A stretch of DNA of 10,943 nt from JAVBOP01 sp031550405 (GCA_031550405.1 JAVBOP010000063.1:1-10943); one strand, 5' to 3'; counted from the first letter of the stretch, positions 1 to 6,824 are shown. A program made the numbers and translations. Notes: generated by a model not told the origin, from the sequence alone.

Positions 1-356
1 AATTCTTCGCTGGTAATGCGTATGAAAGGATAAGTCTTGTCATCTCGTAACATAATGTTATAGCGAGGTTTATGCTTTTTTATGAGCGTATCTTCCAGAA
101 TGAGCGCTTCTGCTTCAGAATCTACAAGAATAATTTCAATATCAGCAATTTTTTCAACCAGTACTTTGGTTTTTGCGTCATGTTCCTTATTTTGCTGGAA
201 ATACGAGCGAACACGACTGCGCAGATTTTTGGCTTTGCCAATATAAATTATTTTTTCAGCCGCATTTTTGTATTGGTATATACCGGGCAATGTTGGAATC
301 TTTGCCACTTTTTCGAGCAGCGTAGCAGAAAATTTTAAACTACCGTCATCATTCAC
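1..356 (-). CDS. uvrC: UvrC, excinuclease ABC subunit C (N-terminal part, cut by window edge)
   Basis: UvrC makes the dual incisions around bulky DNA lesions after UvrA/UvrB recognition, in the cytoplasm. About 118 N-terminal residues are visible. They hold the GIY-YIG nuclease signature: LPGIYQYKN near residues 23-31, then IIYIGKAKNLRSRVRSYF near 36-53, and later KPRYN and LRDDKTYPFIRIT, typical of UvrC. I chose the GTG at 356 because an in-frame stop lies six codons upstream, no ATG precedes the GIY motif, and a TAnnTTTG box sits about 30 nt upstream. The rest of the gene lies beyond position 1. It follows lgt on the same strand but has its own promoter, so it need not be in an operon with it. 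Confidence 0.93.
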   Translation of the reverse strand, partial: MNDDGSLKFSATLLEKVAKIPTLPGIYQYKNAAEKIIYIGKAKNLRSRVRSYFQQNKEHDAKTKVLVEKIADIEIILVDSEAEALILEDTLIKKHKPRYNIMLRDDKTYPFIRITSEE

Positions 357-385
357 AACACAACCATACCAATATTAATAATTTA

Positions 386-393
386 CAAAAATA
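386..393 (-). promoter_or_regulatory. -7 promoter box of uvrC
   Basis: On the minus strand this reads TATTTTTG, a full match to the Bacteroidota TAnnTTTG box. It would give a leader of about 25 nt before the GTG at 356. I see no clear -33 element. Confidence 0.55.
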
Positions 394-447
394 CAAAAGA
401 TATTGTATTTTCAGAATAACACACCTGCACACAAACTGTTTTTCTCT

Positions 448-1242
448 CTATCGCAGTGCTGCGTGCTGTGTTCTGATTATTAATACTACTCCGGCGATGA
501 TGAAAGGAATGCTTAAAAGTTGCCCCATATCCAATGGCAATGCGACCTCAAAGCTGCTCTGAACCTCTTTTAAAAATTCAAGCAAAAAGCGAATACTGAA
601 TATTAAAACCAAAAATATACCGAGCAGCAAGCCGGAATGAGACTTGTATGAAGTTTTTTTGTAGATAAAAAATAAAATGAAAAATGAAATCAGATAAGCG
701 AGAGCTTCGTAAATTTGCGTGGGATGTCGAGGCAGATTGTCTTTCAGAGCAAAAATTACAGCCCACGGCACATCAGTTGGAATTCCATAAATTTCGGAAT
801 TAAAGAAGTTACCTAATCTAATAAAAAATCCTGCAAGCGCCACAACAATTACAAGCCTATCCAAAATCCACAAATATCCAATCTGTTTATTCTTTTTTGA
901 AAAAATCCAAGCTGCAATTAAAATTCCAATTGCTCCGCCATGACTCGCAAGCCCGCCTTCCCAAATTTGCAAAATTTCGATTGGATGCGATAAATAATAT
1001 ATCGGGCTGTAAAACAAGCAATGACCAAGCCTCGCGCCGATCACGGTGCCTAAAATTATATATATCGAAAGATTGTCCAAATCTTTTGGACTTTTATTTT
1101 CTCGAATAAAAATGCGGTGTAAAATTTGGTATCCAGTAATGAAACTCAGCGCAAAAAGAAAGCCATACCAGCGCACGGAAAATGAGCCAAGTGTAAAAAT
1201 TTCCGGTGAAATATCCCAAATAATTGCAGAAAGAAAATTCAT
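448..1242 (-). CDS. lgt: Lgt, phosphatidylglycerol:prolipoprotein diacylglyceryl transferase
   Basis: Lgt is an inner-membrane enzyme that moves diacylglycerol from phosphatidylglycerol to the lipobox cysteine of prolipoproteins, the first step of lipoprotein maturation. The 264-residue product has the usual length and several hydrophobic segments. Family landmarks are present: VRWYGF (Tyr26), SHGGAIG (His101), the signature IRLGNFFNSEIYG (Arg142, Asn145, Glu150), HPTQIYE (173-179) and SIRFLLEF (Arg218, Glu222). The reading frame also has an ATG at 1278, but that would overlap the likely -7 box at 1276-1283, and family members begin close to MNFLSAIIW, so I prefer 1242. Divergent to it is a gene for a lipoprotein that Lgt would process. 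Confidence 0.95.
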   Translation of the reverse strand: MNFLSAIIWDISPEIFTLGSFSVRWYGFLFALSFITGYQILHRIFIRENKSPKDLDNLSIYIILGTVIGARLGHCLFYSPIYYLSHPIEILQIWEGGLASHGGAIGILIAAWIFSKKNKQIGYLWILDRLVIVVALAGFFIRLGNFFNSEIYGIPTDVPWAVIFALKDNLPRHPTQIYEALAYLISFFILFFIYKKTSYKSHSGLLLGIFLVLIFSIRFLLEFLKEVQSSFEVALPLDMGQLLSIPFIIAGVVLIIRTQHAALR

Positions 1243-1275
1243 TTTTATCTTATCATTAATTGGTGATTTAAAGAA

Positions 1276-1283
1276 CAAAAATA
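1276..1283 (-). promoter_or_regulatory. -7 promoter box of lgt
   Basis: Minus-strand TATTTTTG fits TAnnTTTG and lies 34 nt upstream of the chosen lgt start. Transcription would begin near 1270, which excludes the upstream ATG at 1278. The rest of the divergent spacer up to 1443 is AT-rich, and I found no convincing promoter for the plus-strand gene in it. Confidence 0.5.
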
Positions 1284-1443
1284 CTCAAAATTTTGAAATA
1301 AATCAGAATCGCTTTTTTTACAATTTTGACTGATTTTTATTAAAAAATATTCATAAAATTATTGAATAATAAGGGTGGCATGGCTTTTGAAAATATATAT
1401 TGATTTTCTAATTGTATTTATGCTAACTGATTGAAAAAACTAT

Positions 1444-2619
1444 ATGAAAGCAAATTTTATCAAAAAAAATTATAACAAATTATGCCGAATAAAAAGCAGC
1501 TGGTTAATATTCACAGCCATTTTAGCAGCACTTTATTTGCCAAGTTGCGTTCCTGCCAAAAATATGGAAACAGGCGAAAGGCTGAGTAGAGGTGAACAAA
1601 AAACGAATCAACCGTTTTCTGGTGGGCTTGTACACGGCAATAAAAAGAAGAAAAATGCTACAAAAAAAGATGGCGAAAATGATAAAAAATCACAAATTGC
1701 TGATTTTGAAGAAAAAATGTTTAAAAATAATTCTCAAAAAAACAGCGAAATCATATCGACAAAATCTGAAAATGGAATGAAAAACAATAGCAAAACACTG
1801 CCTTCTTTGAAAGAGCAGATAGATAAAATTAATAAAAATCAATTTGAAATCGGAAACAACATTGATGATATTCGGGAAGAAATGATCGAAGTGAAAGATT
1901 TGTTAAAAAACATTCATAATTCTAAGTCTATTGAAAATAACTCTATTATTAAGGAAGGTCGTTTTTTGCAAAATGATAATGAGGTCGAAACTGGAACTTT
2001 TATTTTGTCAGATGACAATGCAATTCAAAAACAAATCTTGCTTGATTCTGATGAGGAAGCTACAGCGAATAAAAATGAACAAAAATTAATAAAAAAAGGC
2101 ATGATCAAAAATTCTCCCAAACCAAGCAAAAAATCGCAAGTAAAATTAAATTCATTTAAATCAAACACATCTGTTCAAAATAATTCCAGCAAAAAATCGA
2201 GTATTGACAATAACATTTCCGCAGCAAATCCTGATATAGTAAAAAATAATTTATCAGACAATGAAAATGATTTTTCAGAAATAATTAGCAATGTTGCAAA
2301 CGGAAAGATTAATGAGGCAGCTAAATCAATAAATTTGAAATTAAAATCTACAAAAAATCCGTCTACAATTTCCGATTGCCATTATTGGCTTGGCGAGTGT
2401 AATTTCCAGCAAAAAAACTACATGCAAGCAATAAACAATTACAAAAATGTCTTATCGGGACAAGGCGATAAAAAGGATGTTGCGCAGGCGAAATTAGCGG
2501 AATGTTACATGATGCTTGGGAAAAATGACGAAGCTAAAACTGCATTTCAGGCACTTTTGAAGAATTATCCAAAAAGTTCGCAAACTCCAAAAGCTAAAAA
2601 AATGTTACAGCAATTATAA
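1444..2619 (+). CDS. Lipoprotein with coiled coil and C-terminal TPR repeats (CpoB/YbgF-like)
   Basis: The 391-residue protein starts with a basic stretch, a hydrophobic segment (about 19-32) and the lipobox LPSC with Cys35, so it should be exported and lipid-modified. Residues about 45-270 are low-complexity, rich in Lys, Asn and Ser and probably disordered, with a short predicted coiled coil around 120-160 (LKEQIDKINKNQFEI). The C-terminal 80 or so residues form TPR-like helices: CHYWLGECNFQQKNYMQAI, then AKLAECYMMLGKNDEAKTAF and LLKNYPKSSQTPKAKKML. That last pattern is typical of CpoB/YbgF, which links the Tol-Pal system with peptidoglycan synthesis. The architecture fits, but the long linker is unusual and no tol or pal gene is seen here, so the role is an inference. 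Confidence 0.85.
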   Translation: MKANFIKKNYNKLCRIKSSWLIFTAILAALYLPSCVPAKNMETGERLSRGEQKTNQPFSGGLVHGNKKKKNATKKDGENDKKSQIADFEEKMFKNNSQKNSEIISTKSENGMKNNSKTLPSLKEQIDKINKNQFEIGNNIDDIREEMIEVKDLLKNIHNSKSIENNSIIKEGRFLQNDNEVETGTFILSDDNAIQKQILLDSDEEATANKNEQKLIKKGMIKNSPKPSKKSQVKLNSFKSNTSVQNNSSKKSSIDNNISAANPDIVKNNLSDNENDFSEIISNVANGKINEAAKSINLKLKSTKNPSTISDCHYWLGECNFQQKNYMQAINNYKNVLSGQGDKKDVAQAKLAECYMMLGKNDEAKTAFQALLKNYPKSSQTPKAKKMLQQL

Positions 2620-2662
2620 TTTTTGCGAAAAAATAGAAAAAAGGCAAAAAGCGTAAAAAAAA

Positions 2663-2694
2663 TTTGGCAGGTAGCGAAAAATTATGTAACTTTG
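2663..2694 (+). promoter_or_regulatory. Promoter of tRNA-Asn
   Basis: TTTG at 2663-2666, a 20-nt spacer and TAACTTTG at 2687-2694 fit the Bacteroidota consensus. The tRNA begins 22 nt after the -7 box. It serves as an internal reference for the promoter spacing of the repeated RNA elements further on. The stretch 2620-2662 is A-rich and shows no terminator hairpin for the preceding lipoprotein gene. Confidence 0.75.
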
Positions 2695-2715
2695 TATTCT
2701 CCTTTTGGAACATAT

Positions 2716-2789
2716 TCCTGAGTAGCTCAGCTGGTTAGAGCATCTGACTGTTAATCAGAGGGTCGGGGGTTCAAGTCCCTCCTCAGGAG
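2716..2789 (+). tRNA. tRNA-Asn (anticodon GTT)
   Basis: A full cloverleaf can be drawn. The acceptor TCCTGAG pairs with CTCAGGA (2782-2788), the discriminator is G2789, the anticodon stem TCTGA/TCAGA frames the loop CTGTTAA with anticodon GTT at 2750-2752, and the T arm contains GGTTCAAGTCC. CCA is not encoded. Its 3' end faces a tyrosine recombinase gene, a common integration target. Confidence 0.97.
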
Positions 2790-2798
2790 CTAAGCAAC

Positions 2799-2832
2799 AG
2801 CCTTGTAATACAATAAGTTACAAGGCTTTTTT
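2799..2832 (+). terminator. Rho-independent terminator after tRNA-Asn
   Basis: Perfect 10-bp stem AGCCTTGTAA / TTACAAGGCT (2799-2808 with 2818-2827), a 9-nt loop and six T residues. It lies 9 nt after the tRNA. Confidence 0.85.
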
Positions 2833-2869
2833 AGTTGTAGCTGTTCGGGAATTAAAAATACTTTCCTGC

Positions 2870-2937
2870 ATTTTTGCACATTTTTGCCCTTTTTATGCAA
2901 AAATAGGGGAAGGTTTGAGGGGAAGAAAATCAGGGGA
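2870..2937. repeat. Short repeats between tRNA-Asn and integrase (possible att-side sites)
   Basis: The gap holds ATTTTTGCA at 2870-2878 with an inverted TGCAAAAAT at 2896-2904 and another TTTTTGC around 2881. Then AGGGGA occurs three times (2905, 2918, 2932), 13-14 nt apart. Recombinase arm sites or an integrase terminator are possible. I found no second copy of the tRNA-Asn 3' end in the window. Confidence 0.35.
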
Positions 2938-4020
2938 CTACTTCAATTTTTCATTCATTTTGTCCAACAGCATTCGTTGTTTAGTAGTTTTATAGTGATT
3001 AATCGTTGTATTAATTTCTCTGTGTCTCATAATTTCCTGTACCTCAGGGATTTCTAAACCGTTTTCAAAGAGCCTATCTGCAAAACCTCTACGGAAACCA
3101 TGTAAACCACGCCCTTCAATCTTTAATCCCAAGTTGTTTTCCGCCCGCTCAAGGCATCTGTTTGGCAGCCTTGTTTCTTTCCAGCTAAACAACTTTCCAT
3201 CATTACGCTTTTTAGTTAATTCAACGAGCTGGTTCACAATATTGACTGCTTGTTCTGTAAGCAATAAATATTCTTGCTCACCTTTAAATATTTTATTAGC
3301 AATTAATATACGATTATTTTTCAAATCTATATCGCTTGTTTTTATTTCCAATGCCTCACCGCATCGGCTACCAGTATGCCACAAGAACTGTAATAACAAC
3401 GACATTTCATAGTTGCTTGTATTGAAATAACTTACAAGCTCATTGTATTCATCTTCAGCATATGGAGGCTTTACCTTGACTACTTTAGGACGCTTGTATT
3501 TGGCTACATATTTCTTATTAGGTATATAATTTTGCTCATCATCGGCTGCCCAAGCCAAAAAACCTGCAACTGAACGCAAATATATATTTATGCTGTTATC
3601 TGAGATGGTTGTTTTTTCAATGAAATGTTTAATTTGTGATTTTATGCTGCTTTCGCTTAATATTTCCTGTGGTTCACCGAATACAGCTTTGTAGCCTGTG
3701 ATATAATATTGTAGCGTCTTTTTAGTTATTTTGTTTACTTTTTGCTTATAATCTAAAAATTTCTTAAAAATATTTTCAATGCTGTCTTCGGCAGCTTTTT
3801 CTCCTATTTCGATAGCTTGAAGTTCTTTACTTCTTACAGCCCACCACTCATTTGCAAGTTGCCACCCTATTTTTGTATTAGGAAAGCCTGTAGCAATATC
3901 CTTTCCTTTGTAGCGGACAGAAATTTTATTGCCTCGCACTTTCATGTAGCCAGGTAGGTCATTACGCATTACACCTGCCTGATTGGGTTTTGGGTTTATT
4001 ACACTCTTTTTCTTTTTCAT
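2938..4020 (-). CDS. Tyrosine recombinase (integrase) of an integrative element
   Basis: A 360-residue site-specific recombinase that would integrate and excise the element. The N-terminal part (about 20-65) resembles an arm-binding domain, and residues 80-165 form the helical core-binding domain. The catalytic domain shows Arg219 in HTGSRCGEALEI, a likely Lys246 (ANKIFKGEQEY), His307-x-x-Arg310 in LHGFRRGFADRL, His333 in IMRHREINTTI and the nucleophile Tyr343 in NHYKTT. All key residues are present, so it could be active. It reads toward tRNA-Asn and ends about 150 nt from it, the usual place for an integrase using the tRNA as attachment site. It lacks the insertion typical of integron integrases. 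Its upstream region shares blocks with the repressor gene. Confidence 0.92.
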   Translation of the reverse strand: MKKKKSVINPKPNQAGVMRNDLPGYMKVRGNKISVRYKGKDIATGFPNTKIGWQLANEWWAVRSKELQAIEIGEKAAEDSIENIFKKFLDYKQKVNKITKKTLQYYITGYKAVFGEPQEILSESSIKSQIKHFIEKTTISDNSINIYLRSVAGFLAWAADDEQNYIPNKKYVAKYKRPKVVKVKPPYAEDEYNELVSYFNTSNYEMSLLLQFLWHTGSRCGEALEIKTSDIDLKNNRILIANKIFKGEQEYLLLTEQAVNIVNQLVELTKKRNDGKLFSWKETRLPNRCLERAENNLGLKIEGRGLHGFRRGFADRLFENGLEIPEVQEIMRHREINTTINHYKTTKQRMLLDKMNEKLK

Positions 4021-4031
4021 GCAGCACCTCG

Positions 4032-4065
4032 TTTAGATGTACAACTTATGCATCCAAAATCTATA
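4032..4065 (-). promoter_or_regulatory. Integrase promoter and possible operator
   Basis: On the minus strand it reads TATAGATTTTG (4055-4065), a near match to the -7 box, followed by TACATCTAAA (4032-4041) in the leader. Both blocks recur upstream of the repressor gene at 4857-4882. Here they are 13 nt apart. GATGTA and TGCATC within 4036-4053 also form an imperfect dyad. Confidence 0.5.
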
Positions 4066-4070
4066 TCACA

Positions 4071-4107
4071 AAAAAGCCGACTAAATTTTTATTTTAGCAG
4101 GCTTTTT
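4071..4107 (-). terminator. Terminator of the repressor gene
   Basis: AAAAAGCC (4071-4078) pairs with GGCTTTTT (4100-4107), extended by CTAAA/TTTAG after a two-base mismatch. Read on the minus strand it ends in a T run, 20 nt after the repressor stop, and abuts the integrase promoter. It may work in both directions. Confidence 0.75.
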
Positions 4108-4126
4108 ATGAATTTTTGTTAATAAA

Positions 4127-4816
4127 TTAAAATCTTTCCGTCTTCCTGTATGCCATTCCTATTATCCGTATATCGTCCGTTATAGGTATTTCCGTTTTGT
4201 CGGCAAGGTCTATCAGCTTCGTCTTAGCGTATTCGCCAAGCACATGTTTTGTGTTGTCAATGGACGCTAAGACTATATCTCCATTCGTGTAACTCTCGTT
4301 AATGATTATTATCGCTCCATTTTCGACATTGTATTTTTTGCAAAAATCATCTGAAGAAATCATAATCATTATTGGGTTACGAATGCCATCAAACATTATA
4401 TCCACAATATCCCCTTTGCCTGTGCTGTCAAGGTGTTCTTTTCGGGCGGATTTCGTGAGATTAAGATAAGTCGCAAGTGAACGAGTAACATCAAGCGTAT
4501 TATTAGCACGGGGAATATCCCCTTGATATTTCGGCTTATAAGACTTTTCAGGCTTGACATCAGCTATCATCATCGGCTCTATGCCATTCAGCAGGTAATT
4601 AGCATTAATACCTGCCAGCTCCTGCATTTTGATGGCAGCCCTGTCTGTTATTTTGCGATTTCCTGATATATATTCGCTTATGACACTTTCAGTCAAATGG
4701 GTTTTTTCAGAAAATTTTACCTGAGAGTCAAAAAACGTTAAGATGATGCTTTCTAATCTTCTTCCAATGGTTACTGCTTCAGGGTCTTTGGGTTTGGCGG
4801 CAGGCTTTGCTTTCAT
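4127..4816 (-). CDS. Phage-type transcriptional repressor: HTH plus S24-like domain without evident catalytic dyad
   Basis: Predicted to repress the element's genes. Residues about 16-75 look like a Cro/CI-type HTH (IGRRLESIILTFF, FSEKTHLTESVISEYISGNRKIT). Residues about 140-225 resemble the LexA/CI S24 fold (VENGAIIIINES, NGDIVLASIDN). Where self-cleaving members have G-D-S-M and later V-K-R, this protein seems to have S-D-D-F (155-158) and V-L-G (192-194), so both Ser and Lys appear lost. It would then not self-cleave in an SOS response. Start: ATG at 4816 has GAGG upstream and follows the promoter; an ATG at 4870 lies upstream of that promoter. The next gene on the strand is the integrase. 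Confidence 0.82.
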   Translation of the reverse strand: MKAKPAAKPKDPEAVTIGRRLESIILTFFDSQVKFSEKTHLTESVISEYISGNRKITDRAAIKMQELAGINANYLLNGIEPMMIADVKPEKSYKPKYQGDIPRANNTLDVTRSLATYLNLTKSARKEHLDSTGKGDIVDIMFDGIRNPIMIMISSDDFCKKYNVENGAIIIINESYTNGDIVLASIDNTKHVLGEYAKTKLIDLADKTEIPITDDIRIIGMAYRKTERF

Positions 4817-4856
4817 AACAACCTCTAAATATATATTTAAACTCTTTACATTTATT

Positions 4857-4882
4857 TTTAGATGTAACAAGCAAAATCTATA
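4857..4882 (-). promoter_or_regulatory. Repressor promoter and possible operator
   Basis: Minus-strand TATAGATTTTG (4872-4882) is followed 5 nt later by TACATCTAAA (4857-4866). These are the blocks found at the integrase promoter, at a different spacing. Confidence 0.5.
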
Positions 4883-4886
4883 CCAA

Positions 4887-4923
4887 AAAAAGCAACATAA
4901 ATTCTATATCTATGTTGCTTTTT
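4887..4923 (-). terminator. Terminator of the GYF_2 protein gene
   Basis: Thirteen-base perfect stem AAAAAGCAACATA / TATGTTGCTTTTT with an 11-nt loop, flanked by A and T runs, so it may act on both strands. It lies 23 nt past the stop codon of the minus-strand gene. Confidence 0.8.
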
Positions 4924-4945
4924 ATGATTTTTAATGAAAAACTGT

Positions 4946-5665
4946 TTAATATGTTGGACTTGCTTTCGAAATAGACAATTTAACTTTTTCCGTATCGCTA
5001 GGACGTTTCACTTTAATATTTAAAGAATTTGCTGAGTTAGGAGCAAAAGTTTCTGACAAAGGATACTCTTCGGCTGTTATCATATTCCCGTTTTTATCTG
5101 AAAATTCTACTCTTAATATTACATTTTTATAGCTAACAACAGTAGCATTGTTAGTTATTGTATAATTTATATCAATTTTATTTCCCCAAAAATTAACATC
5201 TGTATTTAAAGAAGTAACTCCAATATAACTCAATGGATAGTCTCTTTCTTTGTCAAGGACTGACGTAGTTATCAATTTGTTGCTATTATCTTCAGGTAAG
5301 GTGGAGTTACAAGTTTTTAATACAAAAGCAAGTATAGTAAATGCGACAATGACTATTATAATTGATAATATTAGTTTAAATGCTATATTACCTGCTTTTT
5401 TACCAATAACTTTTGTTTGCTGTATAGCTGGCTTTAAATTTACTTTTGGCAGTGGTATTTTTTTATAATTTTTATCATCATTTTTAAATGGTGGTGGGGT
5501 TTTGATAATAATCCTTTGTAATTCTTCTATTTCTTTTGCTTTTTTCCAGTCTTCAAAATCTTCACACCATACTGGAGTGTCAAGATAGATTTTCTTTTCT
5601 TGCAGCTCTTCAATATTAAATGGTCCTTCTTGTTTACCATCTACATAAATGTAATAAGTTTTCAT
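4946..5665 (-). CDS. GYF_2-domain (DUF4339) single-pass membrane protein
   Basis: The 239-residue product begins with a GYF_2 module (about 2-52: YYIYVDGKQEGPFNIEELQ, TPVWCEDFEDWKKAKEIEEL). A proline-rich linker (about 57-85) and one strong membrane segment (about 95-117, LILSIIIVIVAFTILAFVL) follow. The C-terminal part, about 145-235, alternates polar and hydrophobic residues (INYTITNNATV, VILRVEFSDKNG, FAPNSANSLNIKV), like a small beta-sandwich. GYF_2 domains are thought to bind proteins; the partner is unknown. The start at 5665 is chosen because upstream codons overlap the two -7-like boxes. It is probably element cargo or a host-surface factor, and I cannot assign a function. Confidence 0.78.
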   Translation of the reverse strand: MKTYYIYVDGKQEGPFNIEELQEKKIYLDTPVWCEDFEDWKKAKEIEELQRIIIKTPPPFKNDDKNYKKIPLPKVNLKPAIQQTKVIGKKAGNIAFKLILSIIIVIVAFTILAFVLKTCNSTLPEDNSNKLITTSVLDKERDYPLSYIGVTSLNTDVNFWGNKIDINYTITNNATVVSYKNVILRVEFSDKNGNMITAEEYPLSETFAPNSANSLNIKVKRPSDTEKVKLSISKASPTY

Positions 5666-5697
5666 ATTACTTGTTCTTAAATTCTTTTTAAAATTAA

Positions 5698-5718
5698 CAA
5701 AAATAATATGCAAATATA
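5698..5718 (-). promoter_or_regulatory. Two overlapping -7-type boxes upstream of the GYF_2 gene
   Basis: Minus-strand TATATTTG (5711-5718) and TATTTTTG (5698-5705) both fit TAnnTTTG, giving leaders of roughly 25-40 nt. From 5719 to about 5860 the sequence is AT-rich and I see no gene or structure. Confidence 0.5.
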
Positions 5719-5863
5719 AATAATTTCACTTATGTAAATATCAAAGAAAAAAATATATTTTTCACGAAAAATATAAAAATCTTATAACTATATTTAAAAT
5801 CACAAATTATACGTTTTTCTTTTTGATTATTCGCAAAAATTATCAAATATTTGCAAATATTTC

Positions 5864-5894
5864 TTGCACGTGTCGCAGAAAAGTGTTAAGTTTG
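5864..5894 (+). promoter_or_regulatory. Promoter of RNA element E0
   Basis: TTCTTGCACG with TTG at 5864-5866, a 20-nt spacer and TAAGTTTG at 5887-5894. The -33 block and the spacing are the same as in elements A-D, though the spacer sequence differs. Confidence 0.6.
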
Positions 5895-5900
5895 TATAAG

Positions 5901-6014
5901 TTAAAATTTGATATTATCGTTCCGCTTATAAAAAGTGAAAATATACAGCCTCGTATGACATAACAGAGTGAAACGATAATCAAAAAAAGTTATGTTATTT
6001 CGGGGCTTTTTTTT
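5901..6014 (+). ncRNA. E0: short, diverged member of the pseudoknot RNA family, with terminator
   Basis: Predicted RNA of about 115 nt. Helix P1 pairs 5916-5926 (ATCGTTCCGCT) with 5967-5977 (AGTGAAACGAT), with one C-A mismatch. One strand of P3 (5947-5964) lies inside the P1 loop and pairs with 5989-6007 outside it. AGCCTCG binds CGGGGCT, and ATGACATAAC binds GTTATGTTAT, about 17 bp with a small bulge. This P1/P3 order is a pseudoknot. P3 runs into eight T residues (6007-6014), as in an intrinsic terminator. It lacks the P2, P4 and P5 hairpins of A-D. The sequence is otherwise unlike the other copies, so membership rests on promoter and topology. A toxin-antitoxin cassette begins 9 nt further on. 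Confidence 0.55.
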
Positions 6015-6074
6015 GATAGTGTGTTCTTTGACAATCGGAAGTGTAGTAGGAATAATAAATTTGAGGGATTTTCG

Positions 6075-6082
6075 TATATTTG
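6075..6082 (+). promoter_or_regulatory. -7 promoter box of TA operon 1
   Basis: TATATTTG, a perfect TAnnTTTG, 35 nt before the antitoxin start. The proper -33 position has no TTTG, which may mean weak or regulated transcription. Another box, TAAATTTG, lies at 6056-6063. Confidence 0.5.
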
Positions 6083-6116
6083 TATATAACCAATAAATTT
6101 TTACATGGAGGAAATT

Positions 6117-6365
6117 ATGGCAGTCGCAGTAAAACAAACGGGTAACGGATTTGAGCAAATAGTTAATTTGATTCAAAAATTTCCAGTTGCTCAACAAAAA
6201 AAAATAAAACAAAAAATTATGGAAGAATTAAATTATTTGGCATTAATGAATGAAGCTAAAAGATTAAATGATTCTGTAATCGAAAACAATATAACAATGG
6301 AAGAAATCGTGGCAGAGACCAAAGCGGCAAGAAAAGAAAGGGATAAGAAAAATGCAAAAAAATAG
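6117..6365 (+). CDS. Antitoxin of PIN-domain TA module 1
   Basis: An 82-residue, charged, probably helical protein encoded just before a PIN toxin. The C-terminal part (ITMEEIVAETKAARKERDKK) is nearly the same as in the paralogue at 7154-7381, while the N-terminal part differs. As in other VapB-like antitoxins, I infer that the tail binds the toxin and the N-terminus binds DNA or dimerises; I do not recognise a named DNA-binding fold. The ATG at 6117 has GGAGG five bases upstream, and that site overlaps an earlier in-frame ATG at 6105, so 6117 is preferred. The 3' end overlaps the toxin start by 14 nt. Confidence 0.85.
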   Translation: MAVAVKQTGNGFEQIVNLIQKFPVAQQKKIKQKIMEELNYLALMNEAKRLNDSVIENNITMEEIVAETKAARKERDKKNAKK

Positions 6366-6759
6366 TGCTGTTTTGGATGCAAATATTTGGATTTCTTACT
6401 TTATTAGTCGAAAAATAGATGAATTGATTTATTTAGTTCACCGTAAAAAAATCATACTGTATCGTTCAAATAGATTGACCAGTGAACTTACGGATGTTTT
6501 ATCGCGTCCTAAATTTAAAGGCAAGTTGCCACTAAGCGTTGAGGAATATCTTAATATTTATCAACGAATAACAGTATGGGTAAATACAAAATCTGAATTC
6601 ACGACTTGCCCAGATGAGAAAGACAACTATCTTTTTGATTTGGCGATACAATCTAAATCCAAATACTTGGTCAGTGGTGATAAAGTAGTGCTTGCGACAC
6701 CAGTCAAGCCTCCATTGCAAATAATAACGCTCGCAGACTTCAAGAAAATCTTTTCATAA
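6352..6759 (+). CDS. PIN-domain RNase toxin (VapC-like, COG1569 type), module 1
   Basis: A 135-residue PIN nuclease of the family usually called putative toxin component, PIN family. Acidic residues expected for the metal site are present: Asp9 (VLDANIW), Glu45 (SELTDVL), Asp88/Asp91 (CPDEKDNYLFDLA) and Asp110 (VSGDKVVL). Such toxins cleave RNA and are held inactive by the partner encoded just upstream. The 14-nt overlap suggests coupled translation. The last 50 or so residues match the module 2 toxin almost fully; the middle is much more diverged. The RNA target cannot be told from sequence. Confidence 0.92.
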   Translation: MQKNSAVLDANIWISYFISRKIDELIYLVHRKKIILYRSNRLTSELTDVLSRPKFKGKLPLSVEEYLNIYQRITVWVNTKSEFTTCPDEKDNYLFDLAIQSKSKYLVSGDKVVLATPVKPPLQIITLADFKKIFS

Positions 6760-6824
6760 ATTCCTACACAATCACACTTCCAGTTGCCACAAAAAAAAGA
6801 ACATTTTGAAAAAATAAAAAAAAA

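Larger units (their letters stand above)
6023..6802. repeat. Inverted repeats enclosing TA cassette 1
   Basis: Left end 6023-6053 begins TTCTTTGACAATCGGAA. Right end 6760-6802 carries matching blocks in reverse: ATTCCTAC, ACACTTCC, TTG and AAAGAAC, with short inserts. The two genes and their promoter box lie between. The left arm is nearly identical to that of cassette 2. No transposase is visible. Confidence 0.7.

Noticed and set aside
72..338. Plus-strand open frame of 88 codons
   Set aside because: It lies antisense to the clear UvrC coding sequence.
897..1333. Two plus-strand open frames
   Set aside because: Both run antisense to lgt, which has full family motifs.
6024..6033. TTCTTTGACA as -33 element of the TA promoters
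   Set aside because: The nearest TAnnTTTG box is 25 nt away rather than 19-20, and the main box is 44 nt away; the sequence is better explained as part of the inverted repeat.
5901..6212. Minus-strand open frame of 103 codons
   Set aside because: It covers RNA element E0, the inverted repeat and the promoter of TA operon 1; no family resemblance.
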